Assembly: GCA_009692865.1 (NCBI GenBank)
Contig: SHYH01000007.1
Location: 1 to 42,071, forward strand
Reading direction: 5' to 3'
DNA length: 42,071 nt
DNA from: Dehalococcoidia bacterium
GTDB taxonomy: Bacteria; Chloroflexota; Dehalococcoidia; Lucifugimonadales; GCA-2717565
This document shows positions 1 to 8,250 of the stretch, piece by piece. Each line of letters opens with the position of its first letter. The first letter of the stretch is position 1. A program made the position numbers and the translations under genes. The notes under the pieces were generated by a model, which did no database searches, was not told where the DNA came from, and saw only the letters and a program-made list of their open reading frames with translations.

Positions 1-125
1 CAATCCTCAGGCCGCGAGGGCTCCCCTAGTTTTCTGGGGGCGCGGGATTATGGCAGGATGGATTATCGTCCATTGGAATTGGCCCAGGGGTGCGTTGCTG
101 GCAGTTCCGACGTGAGGAAAAGCCC

Positions 126-889
126 GTGACGCTTCAAACGGAAGCACTGTCGAAGGGGCCTGCCATAGCCGTCCACCAGGTGCTCTTTCGCTACGGCCGC
201 CTGACGGTGCTGGACGGCCTCTCGCTGCAGATTCGTGGCGGAACCAGCTTTGGCATCCTGGGGCGCCCAACGGATCGGGAAAGACCACCCTCATTCGCAT
301 GCTGGTGGGCCTGTTGAGGCCCCAGGCAGCGACCTTCGGCGTCCTGGGCGAGCCGCCCTCATCACACCTCTCTCAGCGCATCGGGTACATGCCCCAGCTC
401 AGCGCCCTCTACCTGGAGCTCTCGGTGGTGGAGAACGTTAACTTCTTTGCGCGGATGTATGGGATGACCAGCCTTTCCCAGCGGCGGGAGGCGGTGGAGG
501 AGGTGGTCCGACTGGTGGACCTGTGGGAGCGGCGCACGGACCCCGTCTTGCGCCTCAGCGGGGGGATGCGCCAGCGGGTCAGCCTGGCCTGCGCCCTAGT
601 CCACTGCCCGCCGCTCCTTCTGCTGGACGAGCCTACCGTGGGGCTGGACCCGGAGCTTCGGGCGGCCTTTTGGGACCACTTTGACCGCCAGGTGGCGGTG
701 GGAACGACGCTGGTCATATCCAGCCACACCATGGACGATCCGGCCCACTGCCAGCGGCTGGCGTTCCTCCGCGACGGACGGGCCATCGCCGAGGACACGC
801 CGGCGGGTCTGCGGGCGGCCACCGGAAGGGCCGATGCCACCCTGGAGGACGCCTTCCTCCACTTTGTGATGGCACGACGTGACTCCTGA
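126..889 (+). pseudogene. ABC transporter ATP-binding protein, frameshifted in Walker A
   Basis: ATPase of an ABC-2 type exporter. A GTG start at 126 follows GAGGAAA. The first frame gives the N-terminal beta strands (VHQVLFRYG, VLDGLSLQI) up to GILG. It then leaves frame inside the P-loop: PNGSGKTTLIRM is encoded two bases out of register, and the second frame runs to 889 with Q-loop YMPQLS, signature LSGGMRQRVS, Walker B LLLLDEPTVGLD and H-loop SSHT. A two-base gain (or one-base loss) in a GC-rich run explains this. All other motifs are intact, so the lesion is recent or a sequence error. The stop overlaps the permease start by 11 bases. Substrate unknown. Confidence 0.85.
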
Positions 890-1538
890 CAGGACTCTGG
901 GCATCGCCGAGCGGCTTGTCTGGCAGATCGTTAGGGACCACCGGTCCGTGGCCCTCATCTTCTCGGCGCCCATGGTGGTCATTGCCCTGGTGGGTTTCAC
1001 CTTCGTCCTCACTGGGGTGAGCTTCCTTCGAGAGCGGGCCCAGGGCACCCTGGAGCGCCTGCAGGCCACCCCCGTGGGCCGGGGCGACATCCTGGTGGGC
1101 TATCTACTGGGGTTCCTCCTCTTCGCGGTGCTGCAGACCACGGTGATCCTGCTGTTCACCATCCTGGTGCTGCAGGTCAGCTACACGGGAGATCTGTGGG
1201 AGATCTTTCTGTTCTGCATGGTGCTGGTGGTGGTGTCGGTGAACCTGGGAATATTCATCTCCACCTTCGCCCGGAACGAGTTCCAGGTGGTGCAGTTCAT
1301 CCCGCTGGTCTTTGCGCCCCAGGTGTTCCTTGCGGGTATCCTGCTGCCGGTGGAGCAGATGCCCCAGTTCCTTCAGGCGGTGGCAAGGGTGCTGCCCCTG
1401 AGGTACGCCGTGGCGGGCATGCGGGAGATCATGCTCCAGGGCAAGGGGCTCAGTGGGGTGACGTCCGCGCTAGGGGTGCTGGCGGGCTTTGCCGTAGTGC
1501 TGCTGGCCCTGGCGGCCGTGACCGTGCGGAGGAGCTAG
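879..1538 (+). CDS. ABC-2 type transporter permease, probably internally shortened
   Basis: Membrane subunit partnering the preceding ATPase. The 219-residue protein has an N-terminal segment (SVALIFSAPMVVIALVGF), the conserved cytoplasmic stretch FLRERAQGTLERL, and about five further hydrophobic helices typical of ABC2_membrane proteins (NatB/DrrB-like). Family members usually have an extra block of roughly 25-30 residues between the first helix and the FLRERxxGTLERL segment; here VALVGF runs directly into TFVLTG. I infer an in-frame internal deletion. Since the ATPase gene is also broken, the whole cassette is probably non-functional. The length comparison is from memory of the family, not an alignment. 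Confidence 0.75.
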   Translation: MTPDRTLGIAERLVWQIVRDHRSVALIFSAPMVVIALVGFTFVLTGVSFLRERAQGTLERLQATPVGRGDILVGYLLGFLLFAVLQTTVILLFTILVLQVSYTGDLWEIFLFCMVLVVVSVNLGIFISTFARNEFQVVQFIPLVFAPQVFLAGILLPVEQMPQFLQAVARVLPLRYAVAGMREIMLQGKGLSGVTSALGVLAGFAVVLLALAAVTVRRS

Positions 1539-1956
1539 GCGGCGGTTGCGGAAAAGCGCGGTGTGAAGAGCCGCTCATGGTGAGCTTGTCGAACGATGAG
1601 CGGCTCACCCTTTGACACACACAGAGGCTGTGGGTTTCGGCCAGTGATATCCTCAAACACCGTGACTGCGTATCTGGCACACCGGCTCGACCCTTGGCCA
1701 AGGCCAATTTCCTTGCCAGCTCTGCCGTTCGACTTTTGCCTGCTCGACGGGTGTCTGATACTTTAAACATGGAACAGCCCCGCCCAGGGTCTCCGTCCCG
1801 CCCAGGCTACTCTTCCTCGCTGGCGGCGAGGTTAGTGTGGGAACGGAGTGGTCATCCTTGGGAGGGGCCGTTCTTGATGTTATAGTAGGGACAAAACAGT
1901 TCGCAATTGCCAATTGTCACTCACTGGTGCTGTCCCCCTTGGGAGGCGCTCCCCCC
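1539..1956. other. Intergenic region without a supported gene
   Basis: About 420 bases separate the ABC permease from the convergent rho gene. Six-frame ORFs here look like chance ORFs with no recognisable motif. The only structured elements are the perfect hairpin at 1568-1606 and a GC-rich inverted repeat just after the rho stop (minus-strand GGGAG-CGC-CTCCC, no T-tract). Confidence 0.6.
1568..1606. repeat. REP-like palindrome, copy 1
   Basis: A perfect 11-bp inverted repeat, GAGCCGCTCAT / ATGAGCGGCTC, closes a 17-nt loop containing GAGCTTGTCGAA. A diverged relative lies at 24254-24316 (GCCGCTCATGGTGAGC...), downstream of rsmG. Both copies sit in intergenic DNA just after a plus-strand stop codon. 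It resembles the small extragenic palindromes scattered in many bacterial genomes. Confidence 0.75.
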
Positions 1957-3231
1957 CTACAGGTCCTTGGTCAGCGTGGCGAGGAACTCGGCGTTGTTGC
2001 GGGTTCTGACCAGACGCTCCAGCACTCGCTCGGTGGCCTCGGTGGGATGGCTGGGGTTGTTGCTGATCATGGACACCATGCGCCGCAGCAGGTAGACCTG
2101 GCGCAGCGCCTCCTCGTCCAGCAGGAGCTCCTCGCGTCGGGTGCCGCTTTGCGGGATGTCGATGGAGGGGAAGATGCGCCGGTCGGCCAGCTTGCGGTCC
2201 AGGTGGACCTCCCAGTTGCCGGTGCCCTTGAACTCCTCGTAGATGACGTCGTCCATGCGGCTGCCCGTATCCACGAGGCAGGTGGCGATGATGGTGAGGC
2301 TCCCTCCCTCCTCGCAGTTGCGGGCCGCCCCGAAGAACCGTTTGGGAGGGTAGATGGCCTGGGTATCGATCCCGCCCGAGAGGGTGCGGCCGCTGGAGGG
2401 GAGGGCCAGGTTGTGGGCACGGGTGAGCCGGGTGATGCTGTCCAGGAGGATGATGACGTCCCTGCCGTCCTCCACCAGGCGCTTGGCCCGTTCCAGGGAC
2501 AGGTCGGCCACCCGGATGTGGTCCTCCACAGGCTCGTCGAAGGTGGAGCTGTACACTTCCCCATTCACCGACCGCTGCATGTCGGTGACCTCCTCAGGCC
2601 GCTCGCCGATGAGGACGACCATGACGTGGAGGTCCTTGTAGTTGGCGGCGGAGGAGTTGGCGATCTGCTTGAGCAGGAGCGTCTTCCCCGCCTTGGGGGG
2701 CGAGACGATAAGGCCCCGCTGGCCCCGGCCAATGGGCGCCGCCAGGTCCAGGAGGCGGGCTGAGAGGTTCGTGGGGCTCACCTCCATGCGGATCATCTGG
2801 TTGGGAAAGATGGGGGTGAGGTCCTCAAAGTTGGGGCGGGTCCGGATGGCCTCGGGGTCTGAGCCGTTGACGGCCTCCACCCGCACCAGGCCGAAGTACC
2901 GCTCCCCCTCCTTGGGCGCCCGCACCTGGCCCGTCACCTGGTCGCCGGTGCGCAGGCCAAAGCGGCGGATCTGGGACTGGGAGACGTAGACGTCCCCCGG
3001 CGACGGGCGTGCCCCTTTCTGGCGCAGGAACCCGTAGCCGTCATTTACGATCTCCAGAACACCGCTGGCCAGGAGGTATCCCTGTTGCTCGGCGTAGGAC
3101 TGGAGGAGGCGCAGCAAAAGCTCGTCCTTGCGAAGGCCGACGCCGTCATCAATCCCCAGCTCCTTAGCCAGACTGACGAGCTCTTCGTGACTTCGGCCCT
3201 CGAGCTTGCTGATGGTGAGAGTAGGTTCCAT
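1957..3231 (-). CDS. rho: Transcription termination factor Rho
   Basis: Hexameric RNA helicase that terminates transcription. The 424-residue protein has an N-terminal Rho_N helical segment (about 1-45), the cold-shock RNA-binding domain (about 55-125, NDGYGFLRQ), then the ATPase domain with Walker A SPPKAGKT, Walker [11 protein letters not shown], the Q-loop region [11 protein letters not shown] and the R-loop segment with KGTGN. No large acidic or repetitive insert separates the N-terminal and RNA-binding domains, unlike some actinobacterial Rho proteins. The ATG at 3231 is preceded by AGGAG about 10 bases upstream. It lies 293 bases downstream of the transaldolase gene; that gap holds no convincing gene. 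Confidence 0.97.
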   Translation of the reverse strand: MEPTLTISKLEGRSHEELVSLAKELGIDDGVGLRKDELLLRLLQSYAEQQGYLLASGVLEIVNDGYGFLRQKGARPSPGDVYVSQSQIRRFGLRTGDQVTGQVRAPKEGERYFGLVRVEAVNGSDPEAIRTRPNFEDLTPIFPNQMIRMEVSPTNLSARLLDLAAPIGRGQRGLIVSPPKAGKTLLLKQIANSSAANYKDLHVMVVLIGERPEEVTDMQRSVNGEVYSSTFDEPVEDHIRVADLSLERAKRLVEDGRDVIILLDSITRLTRAHNLALPSSGRTLSGGIDTQAIYPPKRFFGAARNCEEGGSLTIIATCLVDTGSRMDDVIYEEFKGTGNWEVHLDRKLADRRIFPSIDIPQSGTRREELLLDEEALRQVYLLRRMVSMISNNPSHPTEATERVLERLVRTRNNAEFLATLTKDL

Positions 3232-3524
3232 GATCGTGCACTCCTAGGCAGTTCTGGTTGTTTGTCTGTCGCCTGGGCATCCGTGATGGCTGACGCTAGT
3301 TGGTTCGCTTCATTGCGGTGACCTCGCGCGCAGTTCCCGCCGAACCTGTCCTCTCCTTGGAGTGTGGCTCACCCCAATGGGCAACACCTTGAGGCGGTCA
3401 GGAGCATGGGGAAGCCCGTCCGGGGTGCCCTTTCCAAAGCTATGCGCTTCGCCTCTCTCCTCATCGGGGATAGCCTGGACGGCCTTGGCAACGACAATGG
3501 GGGGAGACCTCAGGGGCTCTAGGC

Positions 3525-4184
3525 TTACCCCTTCTCTCCGCGCTGCCAGTCTTGAGCGAACCGGGCCACTCCCACGTCCGTCAGGGGGTGGTGCATCATC
3601 TGCAGCAGGACCTTGTAGGGCAGGGTGGCGATGTGGGCGCCCGCTTTGGCTGCCGCCACGCAGTGAAGTGGGTGCCTGATGCTGGCCGCCAGCACCTGGG
3701 TGGGGATGCCGTACGTTCGGAAGATATGGACGATGTCCTCCACCACCTGCATCCCGTCGTGGCCCTCGTCGTCCAGCCGGCCAACAAAGGGGCTGACGTA
3801 CGAAGCGCCCGCTTGGGCCCCCAGCAATGCCTGATTCACCGAGAAGCACAGCGTCTGGTTGATGGAGATGCTTTCTTTGGAGAGGACCGACATGGCCTGA
3901 AATCCGGCGGGAGTGCTGGGTAGTTTCACCACCGCGTTGGGCGCCCAGCGAGCGATCTCCCTGCCCTCCAGCAACATCCCCGCGACGTCGGCGCTCAGAA
4001 CCTCCGCGGAGACGGGCCCCTGAACCAATCGGCAGATCTCCACCACCGTGCTCTTGTACCGTTCCAAGCGGCCTATGCCCTCTTTGGCTGCGAGAGAGGG
4101 GTTGGTGGTGACTCCGCTCACAACGCCCAACTGGACGCCGAGGTGGACCTCTTCTACGTTGGCGGTATCGAGGAAAATACGCAC
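3525..4184 (-). CDS. tal: Transaldolase, TalC/FSA subfamily
   Basis: Short (219 aa) class I aldolase-type transaldolase: transfers dihydroxyacetone in the non-oxidative pentose phosphate pathway, or acts as a fructose-6-phosphate aldolase. Visible features are the N-terminal FLDTANVEEV, GVTTNPSL, the Schiff-base lysine segment NAVVKLPST, LCFSVNQALLGAQAGASYVSPFVGRLDD and the C-terminal Q-L-ASIRHP. The GTG start at 4184 follows GGAGG by seven bases. FSA and TalC activities cannot be separated from sequence alone. It lies 86 bases after pyrG on the same strand and may be cotranscribed with it. Confidence 0.93.
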   Translation of the reverse strand: MRIFLDTANVEEVHLGVQLGVVSGVTTNPSLAAKEGIGRLERYKSTVVEICRLVQGPVSAEVLSADVAGMLLEGREIARWAPNAVVKLPSTPAGFQAMSVLSKESISINQTLCFSVNQALLGAQAGASYVSPFVGRLDDEGHDGMQVVEDIVHIFRTYGIPTQVLAASIRHPLHCVAAAKAGAHIATLPYKVLLQMMHHPLTDVGVARFAQDWQRGEKG

Positions 4185-4270
4185 AGAGAAACCTCCTCCT
4201 ACCTTAACACAACTTTGCGATTGCGTCTACGCCTTTGTGGCACCGTTCTGTTGACACAGAGCGGTGCCTG

Positions 4271-5905
4271 CTACGTTTCCAGTGGCAAGGGGCGCTGCTC
4301 CCCTTCGCGAACGATCTTGCGAGCGCTGTCGATGAAGGCCCGAAAGAGGGGGTGAGGCCGGTTCGGGCGTGAGCGGAACTCCGGGTGGAACTGCACCCCC
4401 ACCATGAAGGGATGGTCCGCCATTTCCATGATCTCCACCAGGGTCCCATCGGGGGAGAGGCCGGTGGCCCACAGGCCGTGCTCCTCCACCGACTCCCGAT
4501 ACCGGTTGTTGAACTCAAACCGGTGCCGGTGGCGCTCCTTCACCTCGGGAACCCCGTAGGCCTGGAGGACACGGCTGCCCTCCTGAAGGAGACAGGGGTA
4601 GCTCCCCAGGCGCATGGTGCCTCCCAGGTCGGTGATGCCACGCTGCCCTGGCATGAGGTCAATGATGGGGTCTGGCGTGGACAGGTCGAACTCCGTGGAG
4701 TTGGCCTGGGTGAGCCCCAGGACCGAGCGGGCGAACTCGATCACCATCAGTTGCATGCCGAGACAGAGCCCCAGGTAAGGGACACGGTGCTCCCGGGCGT
4801 AGCGGGCAGCCATCACCATCCCCTCGATGCCCCGGGGCCCGAACCCCCCGGGAACCACGATGCCCCGGGCGGTGGCGAGGAAGGCATCGGGGCCCTGGCG
4901 CTCCACCTCCTCGGAGGGGACCCAGGCGATGTCGACGTCCTGGTCAGTGTGGAGGCCAGCGTGGCGCAGGGCCTCCCGCACCGACAGGTAGGCGTCAGGC
5001 AGGTCGGCGTACTTGCCTACCACGGCCACCTTGAGGGCCTCCTTGGGCTTCTTGGCCAGCGCAACCAGCTCCCGCCACTCAGCAAGGTCCTGGGCGCCAC
5101 GGGGAAGCCCCAGGCGGTCCACCAGGAGATCCCCCAACCCCTCCTTTTCCATGATGAGAGGCACCTCATAAATGGTGGAGACCGTGGGCAGGGCGATGAC
5201 CCCCCGCGGCTCCACGTCGCAGAAGAAGGAGATCTTCTCCTTGATGCTGTTGGGCACGGGGTGATCGCTGCGGCAGATGATGACATCGGGCTGAATCCCC
5301 ATGCCCCGCAGCTCTCGCACACTCTGCTGGGTGGGCTTCGTCTTCAGCTCGCCCGTGGCGCCGATGTAGGGGAGAAGGGTCACGTGGATGTAGAGGACGT
5401 TGTCCCTCCCCACGGCGTTCCGCATCTGGCGGATCCCCTCCAGGAAGGGCTGGCCCTCAATGTCCCCAACGGTACCTCCCACCTCCACCACGATAACCTG
5501 GGCGCCCGTCTGCTCGGCCAGGGCCTTGATGCGGGCCTGGATGGAGTCGGTCACGTGGGGGACGGTCTGGATGGTGCCGCCCAGGAAGTCGCCTCGCCGC
5601 TCCCGGGCGATGACGTCGCTGTACACCTGGCCCGCCGTGATGTTGGAGGTACGGGTGAGGTCCACGTCGATGAACCGCTCATAGTGCCCCAGGTCCAGGT
5701 CCGTCTCGCCCCCGTCGCTGGTGACAAACACCTCGCCGTGCTGGTAGGGGGACATGGTGCCTGGGTCCACGTTCAGGTAGGGGTCCAGTTTCTGGAGGGA
5801 GACGGTGATGCCTCGGCTCTTGAGGATGCGGCCGATGGAGGCGACACTGATGCCTTTGCCCACGGAGCTGACGACGCCGCCGGTGACAAAGATGTACTTA
5901 GTCAT
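4271..5905 (-). CDS. pyrG: CTP synthase
   Basis: Makes CTP from UTP, ATP and glutamine. The ATG at 5905 (MTKYIFVTGGVVSS) is preceded by GGAGG; the ORF-track start 30 codons upstream has no family match. The 544-residue protein has the synthetase domain (residues 1 to about 270: GVVSSVGKGI P-loop, LDPYLNVDPGTM, EVGGTVGDIE) and a C-terminal class I glutamine amidotransferase domain with nucleophile Cys in LGLCLGMQ and the His/Glu pair in VQFHPEF. It is preceded by a strong promoter and a roughly 225-nt leader that would start GGGC, the pattern used for CTP-sensing reiterative initiation in Bacillus pyrG. Confidence 0.97.
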   Translation of the reverse strand: MTKYIFVTGGVVSSVGKGISVASIGRILKSRGITVSLQKLDPYLNVDPGTMSPYQHGEVFVTSDGGETDLDLGHYERFIDVDLTRTSNITAGQVYSDVIARERRGDFLGGTIQTVPHVTDSIQARIKALAEQTGAQVIVVEVGGTVGDIEGQPFLEGIRQMRNAVGRDNVLYIHVTLLPYIGATGELKTKPTQQSVRELRGMGIQPDVIICRSDHPVPNSIKEKISFFCDVEPRGVIALPTVSTIYEVPLIMEKEGLGDLLVDRLGLPRGAQDLAEWRELVALAKKPKEALKVAVVGKYADLPDAYLSVREALRHAGLHTDQDVDIAWVPSEEVERQGPDAFLATARGIVVPGGFGPRGIEGMVMAARYAREHRVPYLGLCLGMQLMVIEFARSVLGLTQANSTEFDLSTPDPIIDLMPGQRGITDLGGTMRLGSYPCLLQEGSRVLQAYGVPEVKERHRHRFEFNNRYRESVEEHGLWATGLSPDGTLVEIMEMADHPFMVGVQFHPEFRSRPNRPHPLFRAFIDSARKIVREGEQRPLPLET

Positions 5906-6137
5906 CCAGACCTCCGGCCGACCTGCAGCCTTCCTCCGAGGTTCTCGCTCCCAATGTCCTCCAGCCTGGGTGGGAGGGTGTGGCGCCAACTGCAAATCCC
6001 ACTACAGGGGTGTAGAACATCCTGAAGGGGGTAGGAGAGGCTCCCGTAGGAACGGGCCGTGCACAGAGGTATGAAGAAACGCCTGATCGGTGCCTCAAGC
6101 AGCCTGATCCCTCTCGCAAGGGGCACAGCCCACGTCT
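5906..6137 (-). promoter_or_regulatory. Long untranslated leader of pyrG
   Basis: The 326-base gap upstream of pyrG contains no credible ORF. If transcription starts about seven bases after the -10 box, the leader is about 225 nt and begins GGGCTGTGCCC, itself able to fold. Further in is a small hairpin, CCCGT-TCCT-ACGGG. No T-tract terminator is visible, so a classical attenuator is not supported. Length and 5' sequence are from reading only. Confidence 0.4.
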
Positions 6138-6167
6138 ATTCTACGGGCCTCTAATGGCGATGGTCAA
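6138..6167 (-). promoter_or_regulatory. Sigma-70-type promoter for pyrG
   Basis: On the minus strand TTGACC (5/6 to consensus) is followed after 18 bases by TAGAAT (5/6). The first purine run at start-site distance is GGG followed by C. It faces pyrG and lies between pyrG and the molybdoenzyme gene. Confidence 0.6.
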
Positions 6168-6231
6168 GGTGCGGTTGTGGAGCCCTGGCCGATTTTCTGA
6201 GCCCTCTGGGCCACCAAGGGGGTGGGGCCGT

Positions 6232-6909
6232 TTACAAGGCCTCGTCAGGGTCCCAGGAGAAGCGCTGCGAAAACCGCTGCTCCTCCCAGGGGTCGCCCTT
6301 CATGTGGTAGCCGCGAAGCTCCCAGAAGCCTGGCGTGTCCTTGCCCATGAGCTCCAGGCCGTTGACCCACTTGGCGCTCTTCCACCCGTACCGGGCGGGC
6401 ACCACTAGGCGCAGGGGGCCGCCGTGGTCCGGCTCCAGGGGCTTGCCTTCCTGGGTGTCGGCGAGGAGAACGTTCTCCTCCAGCAGGGCCTCCAGGTCAA
6501 TATTGGTGGTGTACCCCCCAATGCTGTGGGCCATCACGTATTTGGCTTCGGGCTTGACCCGCGCCAGTTTCAGCACCTCCCGGACCTGCACCCCCTCCCA
6601 CGCGTTGTCCAGGCGGCTCCACTGGGTGACGCAGTGGAAATCGGCCGTCACGGCAACCCTTGGCAGGGCCGAGAACTGGGCCCACGTAAGCTCAGCCTCT
6701 TTTTCCACTAGGCCAAAGAGGCGCAGCCGCCAGGTGGACAGGTCAATGCGAGGGGTCCCGCCGAAGGTGAGCACCGGGAACTTCTCGCTGAGGAACTGGT
6801 TGGGTGGCGCTTCCGCCTTGCGGGGGTGTTGCTGCCGGATGGGCTTGGTGGGCCGAGGCTCTCGCACGTCGTCTCCTGTAACCTCGTGTAACGCCTTCTT
6901 TGTCGCCAC
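6232..6909 (-). CDS. Sulfite oxidase-like molybdopterin oxidoreductase
   Basis: A 225-residue protein of the oxidoreductase molybdopterin-binding family (sulfite oxidase/YedY fold). Visible signatures are the Mo-coordinating cysteine in DFHCVTQWSRLDNAWEGV, the middle HSIGGYTTNI segment, and the C-terminal GGPLRLVVPARYGWKSAKWV. It has no TAT or Sec signal and no dimerisation domain, so it is likely a cytoplasmic single-domain enzyme like the sulfite oxidase-like proteins of actinobacteria and Chloroflexota. Substrate and electron acceptor are unknown. No molybdenum cofactor genes are in the window. The start is the first ATG of the ORF; no strong Shine-Dalgarno is seen. Confidence 0.9.
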   Translation of the reverse strand: MATKKALHEVTGDDVREPRPTKPIRQQHPRKAEAPPNQFLSEKFPVLTFGGTPRIDLSTWRLRLFGLVEKEAELTWAQFSALPRVAVTADFHCVTQWSRLDNAWEGVQVREVLKLARVKPEAKYVMAHSIGGYTTNIDLEALLEENVLLADTQEGKPLEPDHGGPLRLVVPARYGWKSAKWVNGLELMGKDTPGFWELRGYHMKGDPWEEQRFSQRFSWDPDEAL

Positions 6910-7095
6910 GTATGGTACAGTCCGTAGTGGAAGGTGTCAAAGGCGGATAGTGGCCTCGTTCGAGGGACCTCGCGGCTCCCTGTAGAGCGTATTCCTCTCC
7001 CTGGAACCTTTCGCGGTTGGGGAGCGTCCTACCAAGTGCATGGGAAGAGCGCAGCGGAAGCCCAGGTCTACACTCTCTGAGACGGGAGGTGCACG

Positions 7096-7983
7096 ATGAA
7101 GGCGTGGCGATTCCTCTCTCTTGTGGTCGGCGCGGTGCTGCTGTCCTTGGCGGTGGCCTGTGCATCGTCCGGGGAACCCGGCGCGACGTCGGTGCCTGAA
7201 GGCCCTGCAGGTGTGGGCCTGGCGATGTCTGTGGGGGCGCCGGCCTATAAGGACTCCAGGGTCTCGGAGAGCATTCCCTCCCAGACCGAGCGGCTCATCG
7301 TCCGTAACGTTGACATGACTCTGGTGGTCGCCAAGCCCGCAGAGGCCGTTCAAACGATAGCCGAGATGGCTGAGGAGACCGGTGGCTTTGTGGTTTCCTC
7401 CTATATCTCTGGGGAGAAGGAGGCGACCCTGGGGGCCTTTATCTCGATGCGTGTCCCTGCTGCGAAGCTGGACGAGACTCTCACGCGCCTTCGGGGCCTG
7501 GCGCTCCGGGTGACTCGCGAGCAGATCAACAGCCAGGACGTGACGGAGGAGTACGTTGATCTGGGGGCGCGGCTGAAGAACCTGGAGGCGGCGGAGGCGC
7601 AGCTCTTGAAGCTCATGGAGCGGGCCCAGAAGGTGGAGGAGGTGCTCATGGTGCAGCGGGAGCTGACCAACGTCCAGCAGCAGATCGAGAGTCTCAAGGC
7701 CCGCATTCAGTACCTGGAGCGCACCTCGGCTATGGCCCTGGCCTCCGTGTCCCTGGTCCCGGAGGCCAGCGAGGCGCCTCTGGCGGAGCCCGGCTGGAGC
7801 GCCTTGGAGACGGTGAAGGAGGCGTTGCGTAGCCTGTTCAGGGCTAGCCAGGGCTTGGTGGACTGGGCCGTCTGGGTGGCCATCTTCGCGCCTTTTTGGT
7901 TCCCGTTGGTGGTGGTGGGGTGGCTGGCGCGGCGCCGGGTGGGTCGCTGGCTCAAGCGGGTAGGGCTCGCCGCGCTCCCATAG
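7096..7983 (+). CDS. DUF4349 lipoprotein
   Basis: A 295-residue secreted protein with a typical lipoprotein signal: positively charged MKAWR, hydrophobic core, lipobox LAVAC with the lipidated Cys at residue 22. The DUF4349 domain follows (SERLIVRNVDMTLVV, then TGGFVVSSYISGEKE, RVPAAKLDETL), with a heptad-rich coiled coil at about 145-215 (DLGARLKNLEAAEAQLLKLM) and a C-terminal transmembrane helix near 255-275 followed by basic residues. It is therefore predicted to be held at the membrane at both ends. The Shine-Dalgarno GGGAGG sits seven bases before the ATG. Function is unknown; family members are envelope-associated. Confidence 0.9.
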   Translation: MKAWRFLSLVVGAVLLSLAVACASSGEPGATSVPEGPAGVGLAMSVGAPAYKDSRVSESIPSQTERLIVRNVDMTLVVAKPAEAVQTIAEMAEETGGFVVSSYISGEKEATLGAFISMRVPAAKLDETLTRLRGLALRVTREQINSQDVTEEYVDLGARLKNLEAAEAQLLKLMERAQKVEEVLMVQRELTNVQQQIESLKARIQYLERTSAMALASVSLVPEASEAPLAEPGWSALETVKEALRSLFRASQGLVDWAVWVAIFAPFWFPLVVVGWLARRRVGRWLKRVGLAALP

Positions 7984-8114
7984 GGCGAGTGTCCGGTCTC
8001 TATTTATCGGGACACCAGCCCAGCGGCAAAAGACCGTGCTGAACATGGGTGCGAGGTTTGTCCCACCTCCGCTCTCTACTTGAGCGTTTGCCCTGAATTA
8101 CCCACCGTAGCGTG

Positions 8115-8157
8115 GGTGCAGGGGATACCCTGGTGGGTGCAGGGTACCCCCTGCACC
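8115..8157. repeat. Long hairpin containing the GTGGGTGCAGGG motif
   Basis: Inverted repeat of 16 bases with one mismatch (GGTGCAGGGGATACCC / GGGTACCCCCTGCACC) around an 11-base loop, between the DUF4349 gene and fabF. No T-run follows, so it is not a classical intrinsic terminator. The GTGGGTGCAGGG core recurs at about 16728, 20535 and, inverted, 26946. Confidence 0.65.
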
Positions 8158-8164
8158 TCTCCTC

Positions 8165-8193
8165 TTGAGCCTCAACCTGGAAGGCGGTAGTAT
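8165..8193 (+). promoter_or_regulatory. Putative promoter for fabF
   Basis: TTGAGC, a 17-base spacer, then TAGTAT (an overlapping TATAGT is an alternative -10 box with a 20-base spacer). It lies about 55 bases before the fabF ATG and downstream of the 8115-8157 hairpin. Confidence 0.4.
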
Positions 8194-8250
8194 AGTGGGA
8201 AGTGCTGCTGACTTTATAACGTTTCAATTCCTGAAAGGCGATGGTGAGGC

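Noticed and set aside
3310-3849. Minus-strand ORF spanning the transaldolase 3' end and the gap before rho
   Set aside because: Its first two thirds are the transaldolase gene in the wrong frame. The last part (IPDEERGEAHSFGKGTPDGL) looks protein-like, but I could not link it to any family or find a start.
4385-6025. 546-codon plus-strand ORF opposite pyrG
   Set aside because: Antisense shadow of pyrG; low-complexity translation, no Shine-Dalgarno, no domain.
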